A stretch of DNA of 64,000 nt from positions 744,001 through 808,000 of the forward strand of contig NC_009092.1 of NCBI RefSeq assembly GCF_000016065.1, in the 5' to 3' direction. Each line of letters starts with the position of its first letter. Within the stretch, counting starts at the first letter, position 1. Under the pieces are notes generated by a model that was not told the DNA's origin, searched no databases, and saw nothing but the letters and a program-made list of their open reading frames with translations. Origin of the DNA: Shewanella loihica PV-4. GTDB lineage: Bacteria; Pseudomonadota; Gammaproteobacteria; Enterobacterales; Shewanellaceae. Position numbers and translations under genes: made by a program. This document shows positions 8,204 to 18,551 of this stretch, one piece after another.

Positions 8204-9586
8204 TTAGTCCGCTTCTTTGAGGGACTGGGTCAGATCGACAATCGCCTTCTTACCATCGCCAAACAACATCAGGGCGTTGTCCTTGGCAAACAGCGGATTA
8301 GGCAGACCGGCGAAACCTGGGCTGAGTGAGCGCTTGACGACCACCACGGTACGGGCCTTGTCGACGTTGAGAATCGGCATGCCGTAAATAGGGCTGCCCT
8401 TGTCTTCACGTGCCATAGGGTTGGTCACGTCGTTGGCACCGATGACGATGGCCACGTCTGTCTGTTCGAACTGGGGGTTGATCTCATCCATCTCGATCAG
8501 CTGCTCATAGGGCACCTCGGCTTCGGCCAGTAGCACGTTCATGTGGCCAGGCATACGACCGGCAACCGGGTGGATGGCGTACAGCACCTGGGCGCCGCGT
8601 GCCTCCAGTACCGAGGCCAACTCGCGCACCGCATGTTGCGCCTGAGCCATCGCCAGACCATAACCAGGGACGATCACCACGCGCTCTGCGGTTTCCAGCA
8701 GCATGGCCACCTCTTCCGGCGAGGAGGAGGTCACCTTACCCGCATAGACCTCGTCGGCATCTACCGTCTCGCCACCTTCGGCCATGACGCCAAAGAGCAC
8801 GTTAAACAGTGAGCGGTTCATCGCCTTACACATGATCTGAGTCAGGATGATGCCCGAGGCGCCAACCAGAGAACCCGAGACGATCAGTACTGTGTTGCCG
8901 GTGATAAAACCTGTGGTGGCCGCCGCGATCCCCGAGTAGGAGTTCAGCAGAGCGATAACCACTGGCATGTCGGCGCCGCCGATAGGCACCACCAGGAAGA
9001 GACCCAGTAATAGCGATACGGCTACCAAGGCATAGATGAAGGTCGGATTGCTCGGCGTGGTGACCACGGCAACCGTTAGCACCAGGGCGGCGATTAACAG
9101 GCTAGCATTGATAAACTTGTTGCCCGGTACCCGGATTGGGTTACCCGAGATCAGCTCCTGCAGCTTAGCAAACGCCACGAAGGAGCCCGACAGGGTCACC
9201 GAGCCGATGAGCACGGTCAGACCGATGGAGATCAGCGCCACCACATGAGTCGCCGAATCGGGATCCAGGAAGCTCGCCAGGGCGATAAACAGCGAGGCGC
9301 CGCCACCGAAACCGTTGAGCAGGGCCACCATCTGCGGCATGGCGGTCACCTGGATCTTGGTGGCCATCACGGCGCCTATGGCCCCCCCCAGCAAGATACC
9401 TGCGATGATCCACTCATAGCTTAGGATGCTCTTATCCAGCAGAGTGACCACCACGGCGATAAACATACCCAGGGCCGACAACTGGTTACCACGCACAGCG
9501 GTACGTGGCTTGGTCAGCCCCTTGATCCCTAAAATAAACAGACTCGCAGCCACAAGGTAGGCGAGATAGATAATCGTCATACTCAT
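8204..9586 (-). CDS. pntB: NAD(P) transhydrogenase subunit beta
   Basis: PntB is the membrane and NADP(H)-binding subunit of the proton-translocating transhydrogenase, which makes NADPH from NADH using the proton gradient. It has 460 residues with about nine membrane helices in the first 280. The NADP domain follows, with VIVPGYGLAMAQAQ near 308 and the C-terminal KRSLSPGFAGLPNPLF typical of domain III. It lies 6 bp after pntA2, with AAGGAAA as ribosome binding site, so the three genes form one operon read pntA1-pntA2-pntB. Confidence 0.97.
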   Translation of the reverse strand: MSMTIIYLAYLVAASLFILGIKGLTKPRTAVRGNQLSALGMFIAVVVTLLDKSILSYEWIIAGILLGGAIGAVMATKIQVTAMPQMVALLNGFGGGASLFIALASFLDPDSATHVVALISIGLTVLIGSVTLSGSFVAFAKLQELISGNPIRVPGNKFINASLLIAALVLTVAVVTTPSNPTFIYALVAVSLLLGLFLVVPIGGADMPVVIALLNSYSGIAAATTGFITGNTVLIVSGSLVGASGIILTQIMCKAMNRSLFNVLFGVMAEGGETVDADEVYAGKVTSSSPEEVAMLLETAERVVIVPGYGLAMAQAQHAVRELASVLEARGAQVLYAIHPVAGRMPGHMNVLLAEAEVPYEQLIEMDEINPQFEQTDVAIVIGANDVTNPMAREDKGSPIYGMPILNVDKARTVVVVKRSLSPGFAGLPNPLFAKDNALMLFGDGKKAIVDLTQSLKEAD

Positions 9587-9592
9587 GTTGGC

Positions 9593-9868
9593 TTATTTCC
9601 TTTTAAACATGGCAAGCATACGGTTGGTGACCATGTAGCCACCCACAACGTTGATGGTGGCCAGTACCACGGCGATAAAGCCCAGCACATTGACCCAGAG
9701 TCCCGCACCTGAACCTGCGGCGAGCAGGGCGCCGACCAGGGAGATCCCCGAGATGGCGTTTGAGCCCGACATCAGCGGGGTGTGCAGGGTCGGCGGCACC
9801 TTAGTGATCAGCTCAACCCCAAGGAATACTGCCACCACGAACAGGGTTAGTAGTAATAAAATTTCCAT
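9593..9868 (-). CDS. pntA2: NAD(P) transhydrogenase subunit alpha, part 2
   Basis: This 91-residue protein of about three membrane helices corresponds to the C-terminal membrane part of E. coli PntA, here a separate polypeptide as in the three-gene Rhodospirillum type. The segment GSNAISGISLVGAL is the conserved helix of the proton channel. Its ATG overlaps the pntA1 stop by one base (TAATG), which indicates tight translational coupling. It assembles with PntA1 and PntB in the inner membrane. Confidence 0.95.
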   Translation of the reverse strand: MEILLLLTLFVVAVFLGVELITKVPPTLHTPLMSGSNAISGISLVGALLAAGSGAGLWVNVLGFIAVVLATINVVGGYMVTNRMLAMFKRK

Positions 9869-11037
9869 TATTGAGCCTCCTCTGTTGCCGCCAGTGGCGG
9901 CAGTGATAACAGGTCGCGTAATCTGGCGTTAGCCACCTCACCCTGATGGGCCACGACTGTGTCGCGGACAATCTCGTCGTCGAAATCCAGGTTTAACTGG
10001 CCTTCATTGTCGACGATCAGTTTGAGCAGGTTCTCTATGTTGGTGCCATACATCTGGCTGGCGTGGGTCGCGGCGCTGCCCGGCACATTTGATGGCCCGA
10101 GTATGGTAACGCCGTTATGGACAACTGTCTGGTCCAGCTCCGTCAGCTCGCAGTTACCGCCGGTTTCGGCGGCAAGGTCGACAATCACCGTGCCAGGTTT
10201 CATGGCATCCACCATCTCCTTGGTGATCAGTACGGGCGCCTTGCGGCCTGGGATCGCGGCCGTGGTGATGACGATATCCTGCTGGGCCAGCACATTGGCC
10301 ATCGCCTGCTGCTGACGCTTGATAAAGTCATCGCTCTGCTCGGCGGCGTAACCACCCTTGGTCTCTGTGTTCTCGGTTTCCAGATCCAGCTCAACCGGTT
10401 TGGCACCTACAGAGAGGATCTGCTCCCGGGCGGCCGGGCGAATATCATAAGCTTCCACCACGGCACCCAGGCGTTTGGCGGTGGCACAGGCCTGTAGGCC
10501 GGCGACGCCGACGCCCATGATGAAGGCGCGGGCGGGTTTGAGTGTGCCGGCGGCCGTCATCATCATAGGGAACATGCGCGGCGCCTCATGGGCGGCCAGC
10601 AACACGGCCTTGTAACCGGCGATGGTGGCCATGGAGGAGAGGATATCCATGCTCTGGGCGCGGGTGATCCGCGGTACCAGCTCAAGTGCCAACGCGCTGG
10701 TGCCTGTTTGGGCCAGGGCGGCGGCATTTTCCGGTTGCGCCAGGGGATCCATCATGCCGATAAACAGCTGCTGGGGCTTCGCCTTGGCCTTGATCTCCTC
10801 GAACTGCTCACCCTTGAGGTTGACCAGGGTGATGATATCGGCGCCGAGTACCTCGTCTCTGTTGGCAATAACGGCTCCCGCTTCCTGATAGGCTTGATCG
10901 CTAAAGCCCGCAGCGAGACCCGCTCCGCTCTCCACGAGAATTTGGAGGTTTTTTTTGATTAACCGAGTCACATTGGCCGGGATCAACGCAACGCGTTTTT
11001 CGTCGGCATGGCTCTCTTTAGGTAGACCTAGTTTCAC
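9868..11037 (-). CDS. pntA: NAD(P) transhydrogenase subunit alpha, part 1 (NAD-binding)
   Basis: This soluble NAD(H)-binding domain I of the transhydrogenase has 389 residues. It opens with MKLGLPKESHADEKRVALIPANV, typical of the AlaDH/PNT family, and has the Rossmann motif GVGVAGLQACATAKRLGA near 176-193. It starts at a GTG preceded by AAGAGG. It lacks the membrane part, which is encoded by the next gene, pntA2. It is the promoter-proximal gene of the operon. Confidence 0.95.
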   Translation of the reverse strand: MKLGLPKESHADEKRVALIPANVTRLIKKNLQILVESGAGLAAGFSDQAYQEAGAVIANRDEVLGADIITLVNLKGEQFEEIKAKAKPQQLFIGMMDPLAQPENAAALAQTGTSALALELVPRITRAQSMDILSSMATIAGYKAVLLAAHEAPRMFPMMMTAAGTLKPARAFIMGVGVAGLQACATAKRLGAVVEAYDIRPAAREQILSVGAKPVELDLETENTETKGGYAAEQSDDFIKRQQQAMANVLAQQDIVITTAAIPGRKAPVLITKEMVDAMKPGTVIVDLAAETGGNCELTELDQTVVHNGVTILGPSNVPGSAATHASQMYGTNIENLLKLIVDNEGQLNLDFDDEIVRDTVVAHQGEVANARLRDLLSLPPLAATEEAQ

Positions 11038-11368
11038 TGAGAAACCTCTTAGTTGGGGACAGACGTCGTTTGAATTGTTGGCTCGCTATTGTGGCGAGTC
11101 TGGACTTAGACACAAGCGCGAATTTTTCATAATCAGCGCTGGTGCACTGGTCGGAGCAAAAAGTTTGCGCCAGTCCACAAAATTTCATTTCAAATTCTGT
11201 GGTTAAGGGCACAGCTTAAGCAAATATCACTCACCACTCTCACTTTTGTAGCTCAAATTATGACCTTTGCATATTCCAAAAATGAATTAAAAATTAGATT
11301 TTATTCTTTTTTGCTTTTCTCTTAAGCCACTAAGCTAGGCTAATTACACTGTTATAGGGCCGTCTTCC
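11038..11368. other. Divergent promoter region pntA / cysJ, no gene seen
   Basis: This 331-bp gap separates the divergent pnt and cys operons and must hold both promoters. The cysJ-proximal half is very AT-rich (11260-11325). I see no convincing operator consensus and no conserved hairpin. Confidence 0.5.
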
Positions 11369-13153
11369 ATGCTGTTAAAAGAGCTTTCATCACTGGCTTC
11401 TCCCCTGTCTGCGACGCAGGTGGATAAGCTTAAGCAACTCACCTCTGAACTCAACGCCGTGCAACTCGCCTGGGTAGGCGGTTACCTGTCGGCCACGGCC
11501 GAACTGAGCGGCGTGGCCGGCGAGGTGCAGCAAGCGCCCCAGCAGACTATCACCATTCTCTACGGCAGCCAGACAGGTAATGGCCGCGGTATCGCCACCG
11601 AGCTGGCCGAGAAGGCGCAGGCCCAGGGCTATAGCGTCAACCTAGTCTCCATGGCCGATTACAAGACGCGCCAGCTCAAGCAGGAGACACTGCTGCTTGC
11701 CGTGGTGAGCACCCATGGTGAAGGCGAGGCGCCGGACGACGCCATCGAGCTGCACAAGTTCCTGGCCTCTAAGCGCGCCCCTCAGCTAGACACCCTCAAC
11801 TACGCCGTATTGGCGCTGGGAGACTCCAGCTATGAGTTCTTCTGCCAGACGGGTAAAGATTTTGATGCGCGCCTGAGCGCACTGGGCGCCAAGGCGATCG
11901 TGCCGCTCACCGAGTGTGACGTGGACTACGAGAGCGCGGCCAGTCAGTGGCAAGAAGCCGTGCTGTGCGCGGTCAAGCCACTGGTGGGCACCGGCGCCAG
12001 CGTGGTCTCCATCGGCAGCGCAAGCAGCAAAGTCAGCAGCTCGGCCTTCAGCAAGCAGAAGCCCTACAGCGCCGAGCTACTGGTGAGTCAGAAGCTCACC
12101 GGCCGTGATTCGGACCGCGACGTACGCCATGTGGAGATAGACCTTGGCGAGTCTGGCCTGAGCTATCAGGTGGGTGATGCCTTGGGCGTCTGGTTCAGTA
12201 ACAGCGACGCCCTGGTTGAAGAGATCATCAATGGCCTGTCTCTAGATGGCGAGGCCGAGGTGACTCTGGGGGGCGCCACCCTAACGTTAGCCCAGGCGCT
12301 CAAAGAGAAGCGCGAGCTGACCCAGCTCTATCCCGGCCTGGTGCAAAACTGGGCGCAGCTGAGCGGCAACGAAGCGCTACAGGCGATCAGCGAAGACAGA
12401 GAGCAGACCCGCCAGTTTATCCTTAAGCATCAGCTTGCCGACCTGGTGGCCAAGTATCCTGTGGATATCGGTGCCTTCCAGCTGGTGGAGCTGCTGCGTC
12501 CAATTACCCCAAGACTCTACTCTATCGCCTCGAGCCAGTCTGAGGTGGAGAGCGAGGTACATTTGACCGTGGCCTTGGTGGCTGATGAGCGCGACTCGGG
12601 CACCCGCTTTGGCGGCGCGTCTCACTTCCTGGCAAGCGCCGAGGAAGGCGCCGAGGTGAAGGTCTATGTGGAGCCGAACAACCACTTCCGTCTGCCGGAA
12701 AACCCAGACACGCCTGTGGTCATGATTGGCCCTGGTACGGGGGTAGCACCGTTTCGTGCCTTCATGCAGGAGCGCGCGGCCCAAGGTGCCCAAGGCGATA
12801 GCTGGCTCTTCTTCGGTAATCCGCACTTCGAGCAGGATTTCCTCTACCAGACAGAGTGGCAGCAGTATCTCAAAGATGGCGTGCTGACCCGCTTAGATTC
12901 CGCCTTCTCGCGGGATCAAGCCCATAAGATCTATGTGCAGCACCGCATCCTGGAGCAGGGCGAGACATTGTGGCAGTGGATCGAGCGCGGCGCGCATCTC
13001 TATATCTGCGGCGACGCCGATCGCATGGCCAAAGATGTGCATCAGGCCCTGATCGAGGTGATCAAGCAACATGGCGGCAAGAGCGAAGAGCAGGCCGAGG
13101 CCCTGCTTGAGAGCCTGCGCAGCGACAAGCGTTACCAGAAAGACGTTTATTAA
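11369..13153 (+). CDS. cysJ: Sulfite reductase flavoprotein alpha subunit
   Basis: CysJ passes electrons from NADPH through FAD and FMN to the CysI hemoprotein for reduction of sulfite to sulfide. It has 594 residues (E. coli 599). The flavodoxin domain starts near residue 62 ([14 protein letters not shown]). The FAD domain has RLYSIASSQ, and the NADPH domain has [16 protein letters not shown]. It ends with [10 protein letters not shown], the normal CysJ C-terminus. It opens the cysJIH operon and is separated from cysI by 77 bp. The ribosome binding site is weak. Confidence 0.97.
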   Translation: MLLKELSSLASPLSATQVDKLKQLTSELNAVQLAWVGGYLSATAELSGVAGEVQQAPQQTITILYGSQTGNGRGIATELAEKAQAQGYSVNLVSMADYKTRQLKQETLLLAVVSTHGEGEAPDDAIELHKFLASKRAPQLDTLNYAVLALGDSSYEFFCQTGKDFDARLSALGAKAIVPLTECDVDYESAASQWQEAVLCAVKPLVGTGASVVSIGSASSKVSSSAFSKQKPYSAELLVSQKLTGRDSDRDVRHVEIDLGESGLSYQVGDALGVWFSNSDALVEEIINGLSLDGEAEVTLGGATLTLAQALKEKRELTQLYPGLVQNWAQLSGNEALQAISEDREQTRQFILKHQLADLVAKYPVDIGAFQLVELLRPITPRLYSIASSQSEVESEVHLTVALVADERDSGTRFGGASHFLASAEEGAEVKVYVEPNNHFRLPENPDTPVVMIGPGTGVAPFRAFMQERAAQGAQGDSWLFFGNPHFEQDFLYQTEWQQYLKDGVLTRLDSAFSRDQAHKIYVQHRILEQGETLWQWIERGAHLYICGDADRMAKDVHQALIEVIKQHGGKSEEQAEALLESLRSDKRYQKDVY

Positions 13154-13230
13154 TTGAGACAGGCGCCAGTCGCCGACAGATTAACTTGCATGGGCAGAGC
13201 CGGTGCAAAAGAGACAATAGGGCAGCAGCC

Positions 13231-14928
13231 ATGAGCGACCAGAAATTATCAGTAAACGAGTACCTAAAGACCGACAGTAACTACCTGCGCGGCACTATCG
13301 AAGAGGGGTTAGACACCTCGCTGACCGGTGCCTTCAACGACGCAGATCAGCAGCTGATCAAGTTCCACGGTTTCTACCAGCAGGACGACCGCGATCTGCG
13401 TAACGAGCGTAAGGAGCAGAAGCTAGAGCCTCTCTACAGCTTCATGCTGCGTGCCCGTGTGGCCGGTGGTGTCTGTACGCCTAAGCAGTGGCTAGGAGTA
13501 GATAAGATAGCCTCGACCCTGACCAGCTCCAACAGCATTCGTCTGACGACCCGCCAGACCTTTCAGTATCACGGCATCCCTAAGCGTAATCTCAAGACGC
13601 TGATCCAGGATCTGGATAGAGAGGCGCTGGACTCTATCGCCGCCTGTGGCGACGTGAACCGTAACGTCATGTGTAACCCTAACCCGGTAGAGTCCAAGCT
13701 GCATCAGCAGGCCTACTACTGGGCCAAGAAGCTGTCGGACAATTACCTGCCACGCACCAAGGCCTACGCCGAGATCTGGCTGGGTGACGACAAGGTGGCG
13801 GTGAGCGAGAGCGAAGAGGTGGAGCCTGTCTATGGCAAGACCTATCTGCCCCGTAAGTTCAAGATGGCCGTGGCCGTGCCGCCGGATAACGATGTAGATG
13901 TCTACACCAACGACCTTGGCTTCATCGCCGTGGCCGAAGATGGGGAGCTGGTAGGCTTTAATATGGTGGCCGGTGGCGGCATGGGCTCGACCCATGGCGA
14001 GGTCGCGACCTTCCCGCGTCTGGGTGACGACTTTGGTTTCATCAAGGCCGAAGACTGCCTGAAATTTGCCGAGGCCGTGCTCAAGGTGCAGCGTGACTGG
14101 GGTAACCGCTCAGATCGTAAGCAGTCGCGCCTCAAGTACACCATAGTCAAGCATGGTTTTGAGGCCTTCAAGGCAGAAGTGGAGCAGCGCGCCGGGGTAA
14201 AATTTGAGCCTAAGCGTGAGGTGGTGATCGGCGATCGCGGCGATCGTTACGGCTGGATCAAGGGGGTGGATAATAACTGGCACCTGACCCTGTTTATCGA
14301 GGGGGGCCGTATCAAAGATCTGCCGGGACAACCGCTGCAGACCGGCCTGCGTGAAATTGCCCTGGTACACAAGGGTGATTTTCGCATGACAGCCAACCAG
14401 AACATCATCATCGCCGGTGTGGCCGAAGAAGATAAGGCGCAGATCGAGGCTCTTGCCCGCAGTCATGGCCTGATGGGTAAGTTGATAAGCCCGACTCGTG
14501 GTCATTCCATTGCCTGTGTGGCGCTGCCGACCTGTGCCCTGGCGATGGCCGAGGCCGAGCGTTACTTCCCAGATTTCATGACCAAGGTGGAGGCACTGCA
14601 GGAGAAGCATGGCTTCCTGGAGCAACCGATAGTGATCCGCATGACGGGCTGTCCTAACGGCTGTGCCCGTCCCTTCGCCGCCGAGATTGGCCTGGTGGGT
14701 AAGGCGCCGGGTCGATACAACCTCTATCTGGGGGCGAGTTTCGAGGGGACGCGCCTCAATAAACTCTACCGCGAGAACATTCAGGAAGCCGAGATTCTGG
14801 CGGCCCTGGACGAACTGTTTGCCCGTTACGTCAAAGAGCGTGAAGCAGGCGAAACCTTTGGTAACTTCACCGTGCGTGTCGGCGTGGTGAAGGCGGTTAT
14901 CGATGCCGCTAAGGATTTCCATGGATAA
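13231..14928 (+). CDS. cysI: Sulfite reductase hemoprotein beta subunit
   Basis: CysI holds the siroheme and the coupled 4Fe-4S cluster where sulfite is reduced by six electrons. I chose the ATG of [12 protein letters not shown] (565 residues, E. coli 570) instead of an upstream ATG at 13186 that would add 15 unalignable residues. Cluster ligands are visible as C429/C435 (CVALPTC) and C474/C478 (CPNGC). RLTTRQTFQ is the conserved siroheme-site segment. The siroheme could come from the cobA methyltransferase further along in the window. The last codons overlap the cysH start by 8 nt. Confidence 0.97.
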   Translation: MSDQKLSVNEYLKTDSNYLRGTIEEGLDTSLTGAFNDADQQLIKFHGFYQQDDRDLRNERKEQKLEPLYSFMLRARVAGGVCTPKQWLGVDKIASTLTSSNSIRLTTRQTFQYHGIPKRNLKTLIQDLDREALDSIAACGDVNRNVMCNPNPVESKLHQQAYYWAKKLSDNYLPRTKAYAEIWLGDDKVAVSESEEVEPVYGKTYLPRKFKMAVAVPPDNDVDVYTNDLGFIAVAEDGELVGFNMVAGGGMGSTHGEVATFPRLGDDFGFIKAEDCLKFAEAVLKVQRDWGNRSDRKQSRLKYTIVKHGFEAFKAEVEQRAGVKFEPKREVVIGDRGDRYGWIKGVDNNWHLTLFIEGGRIKDLPGQPLQTGLREIALVHKGDFRMTANQNIIIAGVAEEDKAQIEALARSHGLMGKLISPTRGHSIACVALPTCALAMAEAERYFPDFMTKVEALQEKHGFLEQPIVIRMTGCPNGCARPFAAEIGLVGKAPGRYNLYLGASFEGTRLNKLYRENIQEAEILAALDELFARYVKEREAGETFGNFTVRVGVVKAVIDAAKDFHG

Positions 14929-15673
14929 TTCAGTGATCTCTGCCCAGGCGCTGCAAGCATTGCTTAGCGCGCCCAAGGCGGAGCAAGACGCAGAGCTGGC
15001 TCGAGTCAACGCCTTCCTGGCGGGACTCACGCCCGCCGAGCGGGTGATCTGGGGCCTGGCTTACCTGCCGGGCACCCATGCGCTGTCGTCGAGCTTTGGT
15101 ATTCAGGGCGCCGTAATGCTGCATCTGGTCACCCAGGTACAGCAGGATATTCCGGTGATCCTCACGGACACTGGCTATCTGTTTCCCGAGACCTATCACT
15201 TTATCGACGAGCTGACCGAGCGACTCAAGCTTAATCTTAAGGTGTACCGCGCGCCTATGACCAGCGCCTGGCAGGAAGCCCGTTTCGGTCGCCTGTGGGA
15301 GCAGGGGCTGGATGGCCTGGAGCAATACAACCGCCTCAACAAGGTGACTCCTATGCAGACGGCGCTCAAGGAGTTGGAGGTTGGCACCTGGTTTGCGGGC
15401 CTGCGCCGAAGCCAGTCCAGCACCCGTGAGGATCTGCCGATTCTGGCGATCCACGGTGATCGCTATAAACTGCTGCCGATCCTGGAGTGGAGCAACAAGG
15501 ATGTGCATGAGTATCTCACCAAGCATGACCTGCCATACCACCCGCTTTGGGAGCAGGGCTATGTGTCGGTTGGCGATACCCATTCGAGTCGCCCGCTGGA
15601 GCTGGGGATGACCGAAGAGGAGACCCGCTTCAACGGCCTCAAGCGTGAGTGCGGCCTGCACTATGAGATCTAA
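14921..15673 (+). CDS. cysH: Phosphoadenosine phosphosulfate (PAPS) reductase
   Basis: CysH reduces PAPS to sulfite with thioredoxin. I placed the start at the ATG inside ATGGATAA, where it overlaps the cysI stop (250 residues, E. coli 244). The catalytic Cys is C244 in the C-terminal ECGLH motif. [11 protein letters not shown] and the segment [14 protein letters not shown] mark the nucleotide-binding core. The extra cysteine pairs that mark the 4Fe-4S APS-reductase branch are not seen, so PAPS should be the substrate. The cysDNC genes are not in the window. Confidence 0.96.
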   Translation: MDNSVISAQALQALLSAPKAEQDAELARVNAFLAGLTPAERVIWGLAYLPGTHALSSSFGIQGAVMLHLVTQVQQDIPVILTDTGYLFPETYHFIDELTERLKLNLKVYRAPMTSAWQEARFGRLWEQGLDGLEQYNRLNKVTPMQTALKELEVGTWFAGLRRSQSSTREDLPILAIHGDRYKLLPILEWSNKDVHEYLTKHDLPYHPLWEQGYVSVGDTHSSRPLELGMTEEETRFNGLKRECGLHYEI

Positions 15674-15723
15674 TGCGGCGGAGTAAATCTCACTGCACTA
15701 GCAGTATGATTCATTAGTACTTT

Positions 15724-15772
15724 TTTCTGATTTGTGCACTTTTTTTACACAGGGTTATGCACAGATCAGAAA
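15724..15772. repeat. Inverted repeat enclosing two DnaA-box-like sites
   Basis: TTTCTGAT-T-TGTGCA (15724-15738) is the inverse of TGCACA-G-ATCAGAAA (15758-15772), with one mismatch in each arm. Between and over the right arm are TTTTACACA (15743-15751) and TTATGCACA (15755-15763). Both fit the relaxed DnaA box TTWTNCACA and lie 3 bp apart on the same strand. A terminator-like or operator role is equally possible. Confidence 0.4.
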
Positions 15773-15965
15773 TTTGAACTATAGTGGTAAGTTCCCGTAG
15801 ATGGTTTTGGATTGTTGTCTGTATCGGATCCCACTTGGATCCAGTCGCTTTCTCTTCCTCTTTGATGCGACAGGCAGAGCCGCCGACAAGATCGAAACCC
15901 AACTCGCTTGGCGAGAGCTAGATGTTTGATTGGTCTGCTGGCGCATGCTAATTAATAGCCATAGG

Positions 15966-15995
15966 CCCTGGATAGTCCGCTGCGGCTATCCAGGG
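15966..15995. other. Strong hairpin downstream of cysH
   Basis: CCCTGGATAG (15966-15975) pairs perfectly with CTATCCAGGG (15986-15995), and CCG/CGG in the loop can extend the stem across one bulged base. There is no immediate T run. It may protect the cys mRNA end, act as a Rho-assisted terminator, or belong to an unannotated RNA. Confidence 0.45.
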
Positions 15996-16154
15996 ATATC
16001 CCCGCTAATCTTATTTCCCTTTTTATTCATCTATATAGTAATATCGACCCCATTCTTTTCTTATACCAATCAAAGTAAGAACTTGGTGGGTATTACGTGC
16101 TTGTCAGCTTGGGATAGGCCCGACTGCCGCGCGAATTAACAGGGAGTTTAGTGA

Positions 16155-17870
16155 ATGAAGAAGGCATTAGTGGCGGCGGCGATCCTCGCCATAGGCGCGG
16201 GGGGCTACTGGGCGATGCAACAGGCGCCTAAGTCGGTGGATAATCAGGTATTGGCCTATGTGCCTGCCGATACACCGCTATTTTCCGCACAATTTGAGCC
16301 TTTTCCCATAAAGGACTATATCGACGCGCTTCCCGAGGCGCAGAAGCAATATCCGGCAGAGATGAAGACCCTGCTGTCTGAGGATGACGATCCCAGAGCC
16401 CAGTTTATCTTCAGGGTGTTGGAACGTTACTTCGACGCCTCGAAAGATGGCCAGCAGCTGATCGATACCTTCGGCCTGCCCGAGAAAATCACCAGTTATT
16501 TCTATACCTTAGGCGTATTGCCCGTGATCAAGCTGGATATCGCCAATCCAGATCATCTCTGGGCGGTGCTGGATAAGGCCGAGGCTGAAAGCGGCCTGAC
16601 CCACACGGCGAAGCAGCTTGGCGAGGTTAAGTACCGTGCCTATCGTCTTACCGATGAGGGCGAGAACGAACGCGTTGATCTAGTGTTTGCCATCGACAAG
16701 GGCATGCTGACCCTGACGCTGGAAACCAGCTTCCTCGAGCCTGAACTGCTTGAAACTGCACTGGGGCTTAAGCCGGTTCAAGACTCGCTGGCCAAGGCTG
16801 GCACTGTCGATGAGATCATCAAGAAACACGGCTTTAAAAAGGACAGCGTCAGCTATATCAATCATCAGGAGTTAGTGAAGGCGATCACCACCCTAGATGC
16901 TAATCAGATGGCGCGTCAGCTGACCAAGATCTTTAAGTTGATTCATGATGATCCCTTCGTTGAGCTGCGCTCTCAGGCCTGTCAAAGTGAGCTGGCCGGC
17001 ATCGCCGCCAACTGGCCACGCACAGTGATCGGTTATAAGGATTTCGAGGTGAAGAACAAGCGGGCCAAGATAGGCTTTAGCACTGTTATCGAGAGCAACA
17101 ACCAGGTGATCCTCGGCGCCCTGAGTCAGATGCGCGGCTTTATTCCGGCCCATACCAAGCGCATAGACACTGGCGTGTTCTCCATGGCCCTTGGCCTGGA
17201 TGTGAATCAGTTTGTGCCTAGCATCTCTAAAATCTGGGATGATCTGCTTACCCCAAGCTATCAGTGTGAGCCGCTGGCGCAGCTACAGGGTGAGATGGAA
17301 GGGCAGAGCCCGGCCATGCTCGGCATGTTTACCGGTATGGCCAACGGCGTGAAAGGGGTCTCCTTCTCGCTGCTGGATTACGCCCTGGAGCAAGACACAC
17401 AACAGATCTCACTTAAGGATCTCGACGCCATCGCGACCCTGACGGCGGATGACCCGGCGACTCTGTTTAACATGGTGAAGCCGTTTGCCCCCGAGCTGGC
17501 AAATGTCAATCTGCCTAGCGACGGTAGCACGGTCGACCTTGGCGCAGCGCTGCAATTGCCGCCATCCCTCGGGGTGCGGGCGCAGATGGCGCTTAAGGGT
17601 CAACACCTGACCATCTACACGGGCGAAAAGAGCCAGGCGATCGCCGATAAGCTTGTCGCTGAGAAGCCAACGGCGAATGGCCTGTTTTCTATGACAGCCG
17701 ATTACGCCAAGCTGTTCACCCCAGCCATGAACCTGATGGCCATGAGCGGCGAGCCTATTCCTGAGGAGCTGGAGGCGCTGAAAGATTATCGCACCCAGCT
17801 GAAGGTCGAGATGGATATCAATGCCAAGGGCATAGTCATCGACAGCCTGGTGGAGACCCGCAACGACTAA
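16155..17870 (+). CDS. Membrane-anchored protein of unknown function
   Basis: The protein has 571 residues. A single N-terminal hydrophobic stretch (MKKALVAAAILAIGAGGYWAM, written here only to residue 20 as the anchor core) is followed by a large, probably periplasmic domain that begins LAYVPADTPLF. That opening resembles DUF3352-like proteins, in which a YVPADT segment follows the anchor, but the assignment is only a guess. There are two Cys in the mature part (SQACQSE near 277 and SYQCEP near 373) that could form a disulfide. It starts at an ATG with GGGAG upstream. It stands alone between the cys operon and a terminator. Confidence 0.8.
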   Translation: MKKALVAAAILAIGAGGYWAMQQAPKSVDNQVLAYVPADTPLFSAQFEPFPIKDYIDALPEAQKQYPAEMKTLLSEDDDPRAQFIFRVLERYFDASKDGQQLIDTFGLPEKITSYFYTLGVLPVIKLDIANPDHLWAVLDKAEAESGLTHTAKQLGEVKYRAYRLTDEGENERVDLVFAIDKGMLTLTLETSFLEPELLETALGLKPVQDSLAKAGTVDEIIKKHGFKKDSVSYINHQELVKAITTLDANQMARQLTKIFKLIHDDPFVELRSQACQSELAGIAANWPRTVIGYKDFEVKNKRAKIGFSTVIESNNQVILGALSQMRGFIPAHTKRIDTGVFSMALGLDVNQFVPSISKIWDDLLTPSYQCEPLAQLQGEMEGQSPAMLGMFTGMANGVKGVSFSLLDYALEQDTQQISLKDLDAIATLTADDPATLFNMVKPFAPELANVNLPSDGSTVDLGAALQLPPSLGVRAQMALKGQHLTIYTGEKSQAIADKLVAEKPTANGLFSMTADYAKLFTPAMNLMAMSGEPIPEELEALKDYRTQLKVEMDINAKGIVIDSLVETRND

Positions 17871-17918
17871 GCGTATTCATCGTTGCAAATACGTCATTGC
17901 ACATAAGTCATAGCGAAT

Positions 17919-17955
17919 AAAAAGCCCCGGGGCCTGAGCGCACGGGGCTTTTTTT
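17919..17955. terminator. Terminator between two convergent genes
   Basis: AAAAAGCCCCG (17919-17929) pairs with CGGGGCTTTTT (17943-17953). It serves the plus-strand gene and, in reverse, the peroxiredoxin gene on the minus strand. Confidence 0.9.
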
Positions 17956-17971
17956 ATCGCTACCTTTTTAC

Positions 17972-18502
17972 TTACTCGGCCTTGGCGATGCCTAAGGCAG
18001 CCAGGTTGGCGGCGATATCTTCCGCGGCCGTCTTAGGATGAATATCTTCATCGATCTTCAATATGGTGCCGTCCTCGCCTATGTAGAAGGTGACCCGGCT
18101 GGCGACGCGCACCAGGTTGAGCACGTCATAGGCCTTGGCGGTCTCCTTGGTGGGGTCGCTGAGCATAGGGAAATCGGCCTTCTGCTCCTTGGCAAACTTC
18201 TGATTGTCTTCGAGATCATCTACGCTGGCCATCATGTATACGGCCTTGTACTGACGGATAAGATCCCCTTTCTCCACCAGAGATTTGCACTCAAGCGTAC
18301 AGCCTCGGGTATTGGCCATGGGGTACCAGGCCAGTACCAGGGTCTGTTTGCCCAGGTAGTCGCTGAGCTGATAATAGTGGCCGTCGGTGGCCTGTAGGCG
18401 GAAATCTGGCGCCTTATCGCCCACCTTGAGATCGGTGGCGTTGGCCTGTGCGGCGAGAAGTAGGCTCAGGCCGAGCAGGAGTCTGGTGACTAACTTATTC
18501 AT
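17972..18502 (-). CDS. Exported peroxiredoxin (AhpC/TSA, Bcp-like)
   Basis: This is a 176-residue thiol peroxidase-like protein. Residues 1-22 are a signal peptide ending QANA, so it acts in the periplasm, which is unusual for Bcp-type enzymes. The active-site loop YPMANTRGCTLEC holds the peroxidatic C68 in the PxxxTxxC arrangement, with C72 four residues on as possible resolving Cys. VGDKAPDFRLQATDG is the usual peroxiredoxin opening. Its electron donor is unknown. It lies downstream of the S41-like gene and pldA on the same strand, but the tandem repeat between argues for a separate transcript. Confidence 0.9.
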   Translation of the reverse strand: MNKLVTRLLLGLSLLLAAQANATDLKVGDKAPDFRLQATDGHYYQLSDYLGKQTLVLAWYPMANTRGCTLECKSLVEKGDLIRQYKAVYMMASVDDLEDNQKFAKEQKADFPMLSDPTKETAKAYDVLNLVRVASRVTFYIGEDGTILKIDEDIHPKTAAEDIAANLAALGIAKAE

Positions 18503-18551
18503 GTGTGGTCCTTTTTTAGTCAGTTGGCTGTGTTAGTTGTAGGCTTGGTTA

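Larger units (their letters stand above)
15674..16154. other. 481-bp intergenic region with strong hairpins, no gene seen
   Basis: The gap after cysH contains an imperfect inverted repeat with two DnaA-box-like sequences (15724-15772) and a long perfect-stem hairpin (15966-15995). Its last 150 bp are AT-rich and would carry the promoter of the next gene. I see no convincing small reading frame. Confidence 0.5.

Noticed and set aside
14110..15030. Long minus-strand frame (306 codons) across cysI/cysH
   Set aside because: Overlaps two well-supported genes and has no family signature.
15930..16139. Small frame in the cysH downstream gap
   Set aside because: It contains the perfect hairpin, has no ribosome binding site and shows no coding bias.
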